A DNA stretch of 64,000 nucleotides from Oscillospiraceae bacterium (GTDB taxonomy: Bacteria > Bacillota > Clostridia > Oscillospirales > Oscillospiraceae). The stretch is from contig SVKV01000003.1 of the NCBI GenBank assembly GCA_015068305.1, positions 48,717 through 112,716 of the forward strand, given 5' to 3'. Shown one piece after another: positions 41,724 through 50,069 of this stretch. The notes below the pieces were generated by a model, which was given only the letters and a program-made list of their open reading frames with translations, had not been told where the DNA came from and ran no database searches. Positions within the stretch are counted from its first letter, which is position 1. The number at the start of each line of letters is the position of its first letter. The translations under genes were made by a program, and so were the position numbers.

Positions 41724-42776
41724 TTACTTGGCGCCGGTCATCAGATCGACCAGGACGAACTCGTCAGCCTTCAGGGGGCCTGCAGCGTCGCCGAAGTTGA
41801 CCTGCTGGTTGTTGTAGTACTCGACCAGCTTGCCGGACTCGATCATGTCCAGAACCTGAGCCTTGTTCATCCAGGAGCCGTCATAGCGCTGAGCAATGGT
41901 GGATTCCACATCCAGGCCGGTGATCTTGGCAACGTAGCCGGCAACTTCCTGAGCGACAGCGTCGTCGATGGTAGCAGCGGAAGCGAAGTCCATAGCCTTG
42001 AACATAGCGCGGTTGAAGCGGACGAGCACGTCAGCGTTGGCAGCTGCCCAGTCGGGGTTGACAACCCAGGAGCCGGGGGAAGCCATGGTGGCGAAATCAG
42101 CATTGGAGCAGATGTCGGTAACATCCTTGCCCTTTTCCAGGATGGTCAGGGACATGGGGGACCATGCAGCAACAGCGTCAACCTGGCCGGACAGAGCAGC
42201 GGTGGTCAGAGCGTCAGCGTCCATGGACAGAGCCTCAACATCTTCCAGGGTCAGGCCAACGGAAGCCAGAGCAGTGGTCAGGATGTTCTCGGAAGAAGTA
42301 CCGGCAGCGTAGCCGACCTTCTTGCCCTTCAGCTCTTCCAGAGTCTTCAGGCCGTTCAGGCCCAGGATGCAGTCGCCATCGCCCATGTGCTGCATCAGGA
42401 AGACCTGAGCTTCACCCTGGGAGCACAGCTTATGAGCGCCGGGTCCGATGAAGGCCACGTCCATGGAGCCCTGCTTCATAGCAGCGATCTCGGAGGGGCC
42501 GTCCTGGAACAGGGTCAGTTCGACATCGATGCCTTCTTCAGCAAAGTAGCCCTTGGCATCAGCAGTGGCAACAGCCCACAGGGAGCCCCAGTTGGCCATG
42601 TAAGCAACGTTCAGAGTGACGTTCTCAACAGCGGGAGCCTCGGGAGCAGCAGGAGCCTCAGGAGCAGCGGGAGTCTCAGCCTTGGGAGCTTCGGTGGGAG
42701 CGGGTTCGGATGCGCCGCAGGCAGCCAGGGACAGAACCATGACCAGTGCCAGCAGCATAGCGATCAGCTTTTTCAT
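41724..42776 (-). CDS. NitT/TauT-type ABC solute-binding lipoprotein
   Basis: A 350-residue binding protein of the SsuA/THI5/NMT1 type. The signal peptide ends in lipobox LAAC with Cys20; a Pro/Ala/Glu linker (residues 23-50) follows. The ligand domain shows ANWGSLWAVATADAKGYFAEEGIDVELTLF and YAAGTSSENILTTAL, both typical of this family. It feeds the permease and ATPase encoded downstream. The ligand is unknown: the family binds sulfonates, nitrate, thiamine precursors or aromatic acids. Confidence 0.9.
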   Translation of the reverse strand: MKKLIAMLLALVMVLSLAACGASEPAPTEAPKAETPAAPEAPAAPEAPAVENVTLNVAYMANWGSLWAVATADAKGYFAEEGIDVELTLFQDGPSEIAAMKQGSMDVAFIGPGAHKLCSQGEAQVFLMQHMGDGDCILGLNGLKTLEELKGKKVGYAAGTSSENILTTALASVGLTLEDVEALSMDADALTTAALSGQVDAVAAWSPMSLTILEKGKDVTDICSNADFATMASPGSWVVNPDWAAANADVLVRFNRAMFKAMDFASAATIDDAVAQEVAGYVAKITGLDVESTIAQRYDGSWMNKAQVLDMIESGKLVEYYNNQQVNFGDAAGPLKADEFVLVDLMTGAK

Positions 42777-42837
42777 TGTGTTTCCTCCTAAAAAATTTTA
42801 CCTTATATATTTTCCGGTTTTCCCGGTCAGGTACGGA

Positions 42838-44298
42838 TCAAACGTTGCTCAGGTCGTCGTCCTTCATGCACAGGTGGACAGCGCCGACCTTGAAGGTCTG
42901 GGGCAGAGCCAGAATCTTGGGGTTGGGACCGACGTACTTCTTCATGGCATCGGCCAGAGCCTCTTCGAAGGTAGCCCGGGTCTTCAGGCCCATGCCTCTT
43001 GCAATGCCGGGCTCCTGGGCGCCGACGATGTAGATGGCAGAGGTGTTCATCTCAGCGATGTGGCCGCAGCTCATCATGGAGAAGGCATGGAAGGGATGGA
43101 AGGCATTGGCGAAGCGGTACTTGCGGATGTAATCCTCACGGGTTGCGAAGTATTCGCCGTAGCGGTCCATGTCGGGCAGGGTCTGCATAAAGTCATGCTG
43201 GAACATGTCGTACAGTTCCTTGGCGTAGGGCCAGCGCTCATCGTGGAAGTAGCCGTTGCAGATGGAGGAGCAGATGATGACGCAGTTGTCCTTCATGACA
43301 CGCTTGTGACGGATGACCTGTGCGGACAGGGCCTGCATCATCTGGATGGGGTTGGTGCCCATGCCCACGCCGTAGTGGAAGTCCTGGGGCATACCGAAGA
43401 CCATCACATCGTACTTCTCTTCTGCGAAGGGAACGTAAGTACGCTTGTTGGCAACTTCCCAGCTCAGGGGCTGCATGACCTTGGCGTAGCCGGAGAAGAT
43501 GGCGATCTGGCGGGAATAGGTGTCCAGCACAGCATCGCAGCAGAAGAAGGGATGGCCCATCTTCTCTTCCATGTGCATGCCGATCTCGTCGAACTTGGTA
43601 CGCATCAGGCTCTTGCCGGAAACGGGGGTGAAGTCATCCCGGTGCATGACCTTGGGCACATGGTGGGAAGCGATGGAACGCCAGTGGGTAATACCGGTGG
43701 CGCAGTGCTTGTAGCCGCCGGAGTAGCCGCCGTAGGGGTTGCCCTGGGTGTGGCCGATGAGGATGGGAATGTCGCAGTCAAAGACATACTTGTTCATGAG
43801 GACAGGGTCACCACGGCCGGTGGTGCCCAGATCGATCATGTGGTCGTAGTCCTCGGAGTCGTGGGAGGTGATCTGGTTGGTGTAGTAGAACTCGTTGAAC
43901 AGCTCCTCACCCAGAATCTGCTTCATTTCGGAAACGGTTGCACGGGGGTGCAGGCCGTTGGAGAACATGAACAGAACATCTTCCTTTTTCACGCCGCCGG
44001 CGTACAGCTCATCCAGGCAGGCCCGGATGGAAACCTTGCGGTGTGCGGTGGGCTGGCAGCCGCCCTTGACGATGTCGGGAATGACAAAGACGACGGTCTT
44101 GCCGGGGGCAGCCAGTTCCTTCAGAGCAGGCATGCCGTAGGGATTGCGGATGGACTCCAGAGTTGCGTTGTACAGGGTATCCCAGTCCTGGGGCAGGCAC
44201 TCGGGGTCCGGAACGGTCTTGCCGGGGATGAACACATCCGTGTTGTCGGGCAGGTTTGCAGACATCAAACCGTGGCCGTATTCAAATTCAAGCTTCAT
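42838..44298 (-). CDS. LarA/DUF2088 family racemase-like protein
   Basis: A 486-residue protein of the lactate racemase LarA family, which uses a nickel-pincer cofactor. The domain features are VFVIPDIVKGG (Rossmann-like start), FSNGLHPRATVSE (equivalent to the first catalytic His region) and GNPYGGYSGGYKHCATG, where the Lys that binds the pincer cofactor is kept. In this last motif the usual His before AGYSGGRK appears as Asn-Pro and Arg as Tyr, so chemistry or substrate may differ. It lies between a TIM-like gene and a NitT/TauT importer. No larB, larC or larE is in the window. It is longer than classical LarA (about 424). Confidence 0.82.
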   Translation of the reverse strand: MKLEFEYGHGLMSANLPDNTDVFIPGKTVPDPECLPQDWDTLYNATLESIRNPYGMPALKELAAPGKTVVFVIPDIVKGGCQPTAHRKVSIRACLDELYAGGVKKEDVLFMFSNGLHPRATVSEMKQILGEELFNEFYYTNQITSHDSEDYDHMIDLGTTGRGDPVLMNKYVFDCDIPILIGHTQGNPYGGYSGGYKHCATGITHWRSIASHHVPKVMHRDDFTPVSGKSLMRTKFDEIGMHMEEKMGHPFFCCDAVLDTYSRQIAIFSGYAKVMQPLSWEVANKRTYVPFAEEKYDVMVFGMPQDFHYGVGMGTNPIQMMQALSAQVIRHKRVMKDNCVIICSSICNGYFHDERWPYAKELYDMFQHDFMQTLPDMDRYGEYFATREDYIRKYRFANAFHPFHAFSMMSCGHIAEMNTSAIYIVGAQEPGIARGMGLKTRATFEEALADAMKKYVGPNPKILALPQTFKVGAVHLCMKDDDLSNV

Positions 44299-44310
44299 AT
44301 GTATTACTCC

Positions 44311-45147
44311 TTACTTACCCAGATAGGTGCGGATGATTTCGATATACTCGTCGGGGTAGAAGCCGATCTCACCCTGGAAACGGGTCAGTGCGATGAGGCC
44401 GCCGTCGATTTCCTCGATGGATGCCAGCAGTTCGGCATTGTCCACCTTCAGGCCGCCGCCGTAGACAACATCGATGCCGCCGGTGACTTCCTTGACGAAC
44501 CGGGCGATCTTGGTGATGTAGTCCTTGCCGGCAGGGGTCTTGCCGGGGCCGATGGACCAGATAGGCTCATAGCCGATAACCACCTGGCTCTTGTCAACAC
44601 CCTCCAGGCCGATTTCCAGCTGCTCCCGCAGGACTTCATCCCAGCGGTCCAGCTCGGTGTCCTTTTCGCCGATGCAGTACAGGACCTTCATGCCGTTTGC
44701 GACAGCCAGCTTGATCTCCTGGTTCAGCAGGCGGTTGACAGCCTTGGTGTCCACAACGCCGGCTTCTGCCAGAATGCCCATCTTGTCGTTGCGCTCTTCG
44801 CAGTGGCCGATGATGGTGTAGTTTACATCCATGGCCTTCATGGCGGAAACGGGACGGTTGGTGGTGAAGGCACCGAAGTTGCCGCCCACCGCAGTATTCA
44901 TCCGGTAAACACTCTGGCAGCCAACCTGCACGGGGGAATTTTCGCAGCGGGCAGCCACGGCGTTCAGCAGGTGTGCCTCGGGGAAGTACTGAACGAACTC
45001 CACCTCGTTAACGTCGTACTTTTTCAGGGCTTCCTGGGTGTTCTTGACGATGTAGGTGCCCCACTCATTCAGAGGAGCGATGCGGTTGACGCCGCCCAAG
45101 GCTACAGGCACGTCAAAACGCTTCAGATTCAGAAAAATATGCTTCAT
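44311..45147 (-). CDS. Triosephosphate isomerase-like protein
   Basis: A 278-residue TIM-barrel isomerase. The catalytic Lys is in FLNLKRF (usual NWK), the His in TIIGHCEERND, the Glu in GYEPIWSIGPGKTP, and the phosphate loop in VYGGGLKVDNAELL. These support a triose- or tetrulose-phosphate isomerase, but the N-terminus has an insertion (about residues 10-35) and the dimer loop is atypical. It could interconvert DHAP and GAP, or act on a four-carbon sugar phosphate as EryH-like enzymes do. It follows pfk by 11 bases in the fba-pfk-tpi unit. Confidence 0.85.
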   Translation of the reverse strand: MKHIFLNLKRFDVPVALGGVNRIAPLNEWGTYIVKNTQEALKKYDVNEVEFVQYFPEAHLLNAVAARCENSPVQVGCQSVYRMNTAVGGNFGAFTTNRPVSAMKAMDVNYTIIGHCEERNDKMGILAEAGVVDTKAVNRLLNQEIKLAVANGMKVLYCIGEKDTELDRWDEVLREQLEIGLEGVDKSQVVIGYEPIWSIGPGKTPAGKDYITKIARFVKEVTGGIDVVYGGGLKVDNAELLASIEEIDGGLIALTRFQGEIGFYPDEYIEIIRTYLGK

Positions 45148-45158
45148 GTTTGATCTCC

Positions 45159-46319
45159 TTACCGCAGGATCGCGTAGTCGGGGGCTTTGTCCATCATCAG
45201 AGGCATGGCGTAATCGAAGAACTTGTCATCGATCTTGTTGCCGTCGATGATCCACTCCAGGGGGAATTTCTTCTCCACGTTTGCAACCTGGGCCAGGGGG
45301 GCCAGGAACAGGTCGAAGGTGAATTCCTCGCCCCGGTGACCGTTGATTGCCACCATGTAGTCGCTCTCGCCCTTCAGCGCTGCTTCCACAGCGTACTTTC
45401 CTACGGCGTAAGCTTCCAGCTGGTCGACGCGGGAGGCATAGGGAATGGCTGCGCGGCCCAGCAGGCCGGGCTTCTCGGCGCGGGACTTGATATTCAGCTT
45501 CTGGATGATGTTATCGGTAACATGCTGGGCGGTGCCGCCGGGGATCATATGGCCGAAGCCGTCCACGATGCCGGTGGATGCCAGGGGCTTGCCGTCCAGG
45601 CCGCAGATGCCCTCGGAAACGGTAACCAGCAGGCCACGGCCCTTGGCCCAGGCTTTCTCGATATCAGCAAGCATCTTCTCTTCGTCAACCAGCATTTCGG
45701 GCAGGTAGGTCAGCACCTCGCAGTTGGTTGCCCGGGCTGCCAGAGCGGAAGCTGCGGTAACCCAGCCGGCGTTGCGGCCCATCAGTTCCAGAACCACCAC
45801 ATGGATGGGCAGGCCCGAAGCATCCAGAGCCAGCTCACAGGCAGATTCTGCTGCATACCGGGCAGCGGAGCCGAAGCCAGGGCAGTTGTCGGTGATGTCC
45901 AGGTCATTGTCCATGGTCTTGGGGATACCGATAACCTTCACATCCAGGCCTTCCGCCTGGGCAAGCTTGGAAACCTTGTTGCAGGTATCCATGGAATCGT
46001 TGCCGCCGTTGTAGAAGAAGCAGCCGATGTTGAATTTTTTCAGAGTCTCAATGACCGTGGGATAGTCCGCATCGGTCAGCTTCCGGCGGCAGGAGCCGAT
46101 GGCGGAAGCGGGAGTGTGGGCCAGCTTTGCGATGGTAGAAGCGGGCACATCGGTCAGATCGATGAGATCACCCTTGAGAATGCCCTCTGCGCCAAACCGG
46201 GCAGCATAGATCTTATCGACCTTGCCGGAGGCTCTTGCACCTTCCACAACACCCTGCAGGGATGTGTTGATCACTGCGGTGGGGCCGCCGCCGTGGGCGA
46301 CCAGAATATTAACACCCAT
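45159..46319 (-). CDS. 6-phosphofructokinase, probably PPi-dependent
   Basis: A 386-residue phosphofructokinase. The N-terminal loop is HGGGPTAVINTSLQG, the donor-site loop is GGNDSMDT (Asp at the position linked to PPi use), and PKTMDNDL has the Lys typical of PPi-dependent enzymes. ELMGRNAGWVTAASAL is the substrate-binding region. It converts fructose-6-P to fructose-1,6-bisphosphate, with PPi the likely donor. It lies between fba and the TIM-like gene with 11-13-base gaps. Confidence 0.9.
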   Translation of the reverse strand: MGVNILVAHGGGPTAVINTSLQGVVEGARASGKVDKIYAARFGAEGILKGDLIDLTDVPASTIAKLAHTPASAIGSCRRKLTDADYPTVIETLKKFNIGCFFYNGGNDSMDTCNKVSKLAQAEGLDVKVIGIPKTMDNDLDITDNCPGFGSAARYAAESACELALDASGLPIHVVVLELMGRNAGWVTAASALAARATNCEVLTYLPEMLVDEEKMLADIEKAWAKGRGLLVTVSEGICGLDGKPLASTGIVDGFGHMIPGGTAQHVTDNIIQKLNIKSRAEKPGLLGRAAIPYASRVDQLEAYAVGKYAVEAALKGESDYMVAINGHRGEEFTFDLFLAPLAQVANVEKKFPLEWIIDGNKIDDKFFDYAMPLMMDKAPDYAILR

Positions 46320-46332
46320 TGTATTTCTCCTT

Positions 46333-47490
46333 TTAGATGCCGGCCTTCTTGTAGCGTTCTGCCATCTCGTCCAGAGTGACCATCTCCACCAGAGGAGCCT
46401 TGCCGAAGGAATCGAACTCCACGATCAGGGTGCCGACAGCTTCCTTAACGCCCTTCTCAACAGCCTCGATGATCAGTGCCACATCCTCGTTGGGAATGTT
46501 GCCGTACATGACGGTGTCCATGATGGGGGGCAGGAACACGCGGGGATCGAAGTCGGAGGTTCTGCTCTCCAGCAGCTTCCAGATGGGAGCGATGGACTCA
46601 TGGGTCTTCAGTTCGGGATTGTACCAGAACAGCTCCCGCAGGTTCCGGGTAACAGCCAGACGGATGTCAGTATCCACATTGATCTTGGCGATGCCCAGCT
46701 TGGAAACTTCCTTCAGCTGCTCCTTGGAGATACCGTGGGCATTGGTGATGGTGCCGCCCAGCTCGTTGATCTCCTTGACGATGTACTGGGGGACGGTGGA
46801 AGAACCGTGGGAAACCAGAGCGCAGAACAGGCCCTCGTGACGGAGGCACTCCTTGGTGGCGATGGCGATTTCCTTGCGGATCTTGGCGCCGGCGCCCTTG
46901 TTTGCGCCGTGCTTGGTGCCGTAGGAGATTGCCAGAGCATCACAGCCGGTCTTCTTGACGAACTCGATGGCATCCATGGGGTTGGTGTAGGTGGAGGTTT
47001 CGGAGAAGACATGGTCCTCCACACCGGCCAGAACGCCCAGCTCGCCTTCGACGGTAACGCCCCGGGGATGAGCCAGCTTGACCACTTCGCGGGTCAGTTC
47101 AATGTTCTCCTCGAAGGGCAGGTGGGAGCCGTCGATCATAACGGAGGTGTAGCCGCCGTCCATGGCAGCCAGACATGCCTCGATGGACTTGCCATGGTCC
47201 AGATGCAGTGCAACGGGAATCCGGCTGTTCTCACCGTACTTCTTGACGGCATTTGCAATGTTGTTGGCGCCGATCTTCTTGTCCTCCAGGGTACCGTTTG
47301 CGAAATCGGTACGGCCGCCCATGAAGGCGTTTGCCAGGTCCGCACCCTGAATGATAGCAGCGGAGCGGAACATCTCGTGGACTTCAATGACAGCCTTTGC
47401 CTGAGCAACGGCATTGACATTGAATGCACCCTGTGCGTAGTTGTACTTTTCGGTAGCCTCCAGAATGGCTCTCATGGGAACTAAGGGCAT
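46333..47490 (-). CDS. Class II fructose-bisphosphate aldolase-like
   Basis: A 385-residue class II aldolase. Zinc ligands are seen in VALHLDHGKS (His), VEGELG (Glu), AISYGTKHGANKG (His) and LVSHGSS (His). The enzyme splits fructose-1,6-bisphosphate or a related ketose bisphosphate into triose phosphates. It is about 100 residues longer than class IIB enzymes. It opens the fba-pfk-tpi-LarA unit; AAGGAGG precedes the ATG, just after a 23-bp AT-rich palindrome. Confidence 0.9.
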   Translation of the reverse strand: MPLVPMRAILEATEKYNYAQGAFNVNAVAQAKAVIEVHEMFRSAAIIQGADLANAFMGGRTDFANGTLEDKKIGANNIANAVKKYGENSRIPVALHLDHGKSIEACLAAMDGGYTSVMIDGSHLPFEENIELTREVVKLAHPRGVTVEGELGVLAGVEDHVFSETSTYTNPMDAIEFVKKTGCDALAISYGTKHGANKGAGAKIRKEIAIATKECLRHEGLFCALVSHGSSTVPQYIVKEINELGGTITNAHGISKEQLKEVSKLGIAKINVDTDIRLAVTRNLRELFWYNPELKTHESIAPIWKLLESRTSDFDPRVFLPPIMDTVMYGNIPNEDVALIIEAVEKGVKEAVGTLIVEFDSFGKAPLVEMVTLDEMAERYKKAGI

Positions 47491-47510
47491 GATTTTTATC
47501 CTCCTTGATA

Positions 47511-47533
47511 ATTAATTAAATGTTTTAATTAAT
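47511..47533. promoter_or_regulatory. AT-rich palindromic operator, fba unit
   Basis: ATTAATTAAA-TGT-TTTAATTAAT is a 10-3-10 perfect inverted repeat about 20 bases upstream of the fba start and about 50 bases downstream of the predicted transcription start. A related palindrome overlaps the -35 box of the importer operon at 53339-53361. The ROK regulator between them is the likely binder. Confidence 0.7.
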
Positions 47534-47590
47534 CTCCTCATAAAAAACTGACGGTCAGAAAATACACGTCAGGATTCTTTATTCATCCAT

Positions 47591-47619
47591 ATTTTAGCCC
47601 CTTACGGGGGTTCTGTCAA
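47591..47619 (-). promoter_or_regulatory. Promoter of fba operon
   Basis: On the minus strand TTGACA, 17 bases, TAAAAT, giving a leader of about 95 bases. Confidence 0.82.
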
Positions 47620-47672
47620 CGAAAAACGCGATAATTAACGGCCCAAACCAAAAAATCGGCAATATATAAAAT

Positions 47673-47687
47673 TTGAAACGTTTTCAC
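47673..47687. promoter_or_regulatory. Imperfect cre-like (LacI/CcpA-type) site
   Basis: TTGAAACGTTTTCAC resembles the catabolite-responsive element but is one base short in one half. It lies about 55 bases upstream of the fba -35 box. Confidence 0.35.
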
Positions 47688-47702
47688 TTGGGTAAAATAT
47701 CC

Positions 47703-47734
47703 AAGGGTCGATCCGATAATCCGAATCGACCCTT
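47703..47734 (-). terminator. Terminator after ROK gene
   Basis: AAGGGTCGAT and ATCGACCCTT, a 10-bp stem, lie directly after the ROK stop; the minus-strand tail TTGGATATTTT is imperfect. Confidence 0.7.
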
Positions 47735-47738
47735 TCCG

Positions 47739-48953
47739 TTAATTTGCACGGCTCAGAAATTCCTTCACAACCACCGATGCGGCAGCCCGGGCACCCCGAT
47801 CCTCATCGAAGGGCAGGAACTTAAAATCCGTAATTCCCACATGAACATGGAACATATACTGCTCTACCACGCTGCGCATCATGGCCTGGTTTTTGGGTGT
47901 GGACAGAATCCGGCCCTCCAGCACCACTGCCCGGGGGCTGATCAGATTGATGGTATTGGCCAGCGCAATGCCCAGATACTCAATGGCATCCTCCACCACG
48001 TGGCTGACCTCCCAATCCCCCAGTTCCTGGGCCTTCAGCACATGCTCCATGGTCAGCTTCTCCGGATTCGGGCAGAGCTGCTTCAGCACCGCCGGCGAAC
48101 CCGCCGCCATGATATCCCGGCACCGCTGCAAAATAGCCCGCTCTCCGGTCAGCGCCTCCAGGCAGCCCCGGTTGCCGCAGGTGGGGCAAACCGGTCCGTT
48201 GCGCTGAACCACCGTATGACCGATTTCTCCCGCAGCGGCAAACTGCCCGTAGAGGACCTTGCCGTCGATGATCATCTGGCAGGCAACGCCGAAGGAAACA
48301 AAAAAGTAGGCAAAGGGCTCCGCCTGGACACTGCGGTCAAAAAGATCCGCACAGATGGCCCTGGCCCGGACATTGTTCTCCACTTCCACCTTGATACCCA
48401 GCCGCTGGCCCAGCTCCGCCGACAGACTGTGCTCGGTCCAGCCTTCATAAAAGGTATCGTAAATCTTATCCACGCTGCCGTCGATCATACCGGGCAGGCA
48501 CACACCCACGCCCAGCAGCTTCTCCCGGGGCACCCCGGCTTCTGCCAGGAAGTCCGGAATCTGCGCCGACAGCAGTTCCAGTGTTTTCGAATATTCATCC
48601 AGGGTCTGTTTGGTCCGGCGGCAGGCCAGCACATTTCCCCGCAGATCCGTCAGTATATAGTTGATCCGGTAAGGTCCCACATCCACGCCGCAGATACAGT
48701 ATGCCTCCGGCACGAACTCCAGCATCATTCTGGGCCGGCCGGCGCTCTTGGCTTCTTCCGGTACGGAAACTGTTTCCCGCACCAGGCCCCGGGCGATCAG
48801 CGGGGTCACCATGCCGGTGATGGTGGGCGTCGTCAGTCCCAGTTCCTGGGCAATCTCCACTCTGGAAACCGGACTGTTCTGATAAATGAATTTCCGGATC
48901 AGCTGGCTGTTTTTCTGTTTCAGCAGCTGATGGTTGCCGCCTTTTTCATTCAC
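47739..48953 (-). CDS. ROK family transcriptional repressor
   Basis: A 404-residue ROK protein with an N-terminal winged helix (SQLIRKFIYQNSPVSRVEIAQELGLTTPTITGMVTPLI), an ASKHA sugar-kinase-like domain beginning CGVDVGPYRINYIL, and the ROK zinc motif CPTCGNRGCLEAL. Such proteins (NagC, XylR type) repress sugar genes until they bind sugar or sugar phosphate. The start is a GTG with GGGGGAG six bases upstream. It sits between the two units that carry similar AT-rich palindromes, so it is the best candidate repressor of both. Confidence 0.93.
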   Translation of the reverse strand: MNEKGGNHQLLKQKNSQLIRKFIYQNSPVSRVEIAQELGLTTPTITGMVTPLIARGLVRETVSVPEEAKSAGRPRMMLEFVPEAYCICGVDVGPYRINYILTDLRGNVLACRRTKQTLDEYSKTLELLSAQIPDFLAEAGVPREKLLGVGVCLPGMIDGSVDKIYDTFYEGWTEHSLSAELGQRLGIKVEVENNVRARAICADLFDRSVQAEPFAYFFVSFGVACQMIIDGKVLYGQFAAAGEIGHTVVQRNGPVCPTCGNRGCLEALTGERAILQRCRDIMAAGSPAVLKQLCPNPEKLTMEHVLKAQELGDWEVSHVVEDAIEYLGIALANTINLISPRAVVLEGRILSTPKNQAMMRSVVEQYMFHVHVGITDFKFLPFDEDRGARAAASVVVKEFLSRAN

Positions 48954-48986
48954 GCCTGTCTCCCCCGTTTCTGTCTGATTGCTTCT

Positions 48987-49016
48987 ATTCTATCCAACCC
49001 AGGGATTTCATGTCAA
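48987..49016 (-). promoter_or_regulatory. Promoter of ROK gene
   Basis: On the minus strand TTGACA, 18 bases, TAGAAT, about 34 bases upstream of the start. Confidence 0.7.
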
Positions 49017-49042
49017 TAGAAAAATTGCCGGATACAGCAAAA

Positions 49043-49064
49043 CCCGGCAGCAAAAGCTGCCGGG
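49043..49064 (-). terminator. Terminator of importer operon
   Basis: CCCGGCAGC-AAAA-GCTGCCGGG is followed on the minus strand by TTTTG, 14 bases past the nucleotidyltransferase stop. Confidence 0.88.
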
Positions 49065-49077
49065 CCTACGGTTTTCA

Positions 49078-50001
49078 TTAGCCCCAGAGATTCTCGGGAT
49101 AAACGCCGTCCTTGCGCATCTGAGCAAGGGCTGCAACGATCACGGGCTTGTCCTCCTTGTAGGTCACGCCGTACCACTTGTCCCGGCTTTCCAGCACACG
49201 GACTCTTGCCTTCTTCTCGGCCAGCAGCTGGCTGACCACGCTGGGCAGGAAGTACTCGCCCTTCAGGGGATTTACCCTGGCGGTTTCCTCCAGGAATGCG
49301 GGGAACCGGGCCTCAGCCTCGTCCAGATAGCTGCGGGTGAAGCCCCACATATTCATGGACACGATGGTGTCATTGGACAGATCAGTCCAGGTGGCGCCGT
49401 CGTCCTCGGTAAACTTAGGATTATTCTCGCCCTTGACGATCTTGGTCCGCTCAACCACATTGTCCAGATAGCCTTCTTCGTTGGTGGTGCAGACACCCCG
49501 GGCAACGGAGCCGTTCTCGGTGACGGTATTCTTCAGCAGATAGCCCACCATGGTGTACTCATAGCAGCCTTCGCTGTCGGGATTGGCGCACAGATAGTCA
49601 TAGATGGTCTTGAAAGCGCCCACGCCATAGTAATCGTCTGCATTGATGATGGCGAAGGGACCGTCCACGACCTTCCGGGCTGCCAGCGCTGCATGGGCGG
49701 TGCCCCAGGGCTTGGTGCGGCCCTCGGGTACGGTATAGCCCTCCGGCAGGTCCGTCATGATCTGATGGACATACTTGATCTCCATCTTCTCAGGAACCTT
49801 GGGTCCGATGACTTCCTTGAACGTTTCTTCCAGTTCGGGCTTGATGACAAAGACCGCAGTCCGGAAGCCGGCCCGGTAGGCATCGAACAGGGAATAATGA
49901 ATGATGATATTGCCGTGCTCATCCACAGGATCGATCTGCTTCAGACCGCCGTAACGGCTGCCCATACCGGCAGCCATAACCACAAGAACAGGTGCACTCA
50001 T
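49078..50001 (-). CDS. Sugar-phosphate nucleotidyltransferase
   Basis: A 307-residue NTP transferase. The N-terminal signature VMAAGMGSRYGGLKQ matches the nucleotide-binding G-x-G-T/S-R-(x)-K motif of UTP- or other NTP-hexose-1-phosphate transferases, and IINADDYYG is the metal-binding Asp loop. It would make a nucleotide sugar from hexose- or N-acetylhexosamine-1-phosphate. The start at 50001 follows GGAGG; the long upstream frame is antisense to no gene but lacks a start signal. It is the last gene of the CUT1 importer unit, suggesting that the imported sugar is activated. Confidence 0.85.
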   Translation of the reverse strand: MSAPVLVVMAAGMGSRYGGLKQIDPVDEHGNIIIHYSLFDAYRAGFRTAVFVIKPELEETFKEVIGPKVPEKMEIKYVHQIMTDLPEGYTVPEGRTKPWGTAHAALAARKVVDGPFAIINADDYYGVGAFKTIYDYLCANPDSEGCYEYTMVGYLLKNTVTENGSVARGVCTTNEEGYLDNVVERTKIVKGENNPKFTEDDGATWTDLSNDTIVSMNMWGFTRSYLDEAEARFPAFLEETARVNPLKGEYFLPSVVSQLLAEKKARVRVLESRDKWYGVTYKEDKPVIVAALAQMRKDGVYPENLWG

Positions 50002-50069
50002 AGAATTTATCCTCCAATTTTTCTTAAAAATCGGGGGGATTCGGAAAATCCCCCCTGGAAATGATGTGA

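Noticed and set aside
42616..42730. Repetitive GCAGCGGGAGCCTC-like tract as a tandem repeat element
   Set aside because: It encodes the Pro/Ala/Glu linker of the solute-binding lipoprotein; a similar linker is coded at about 14,690-14,790.
42616..45153. 845-codon plus-strand ORF opposite LarA-like and TIM-like genes
   Set aside because: Shadow frame; the minus-strand genes have clear family motifs, ribosome sites and operon spacing.
47597..47613. CCCCCGTAAGGGG hairpin as a terminator
   Set aside because: It lies inside the promoter spacer between good -35 and -10 boxes, so it is more likely incidental.
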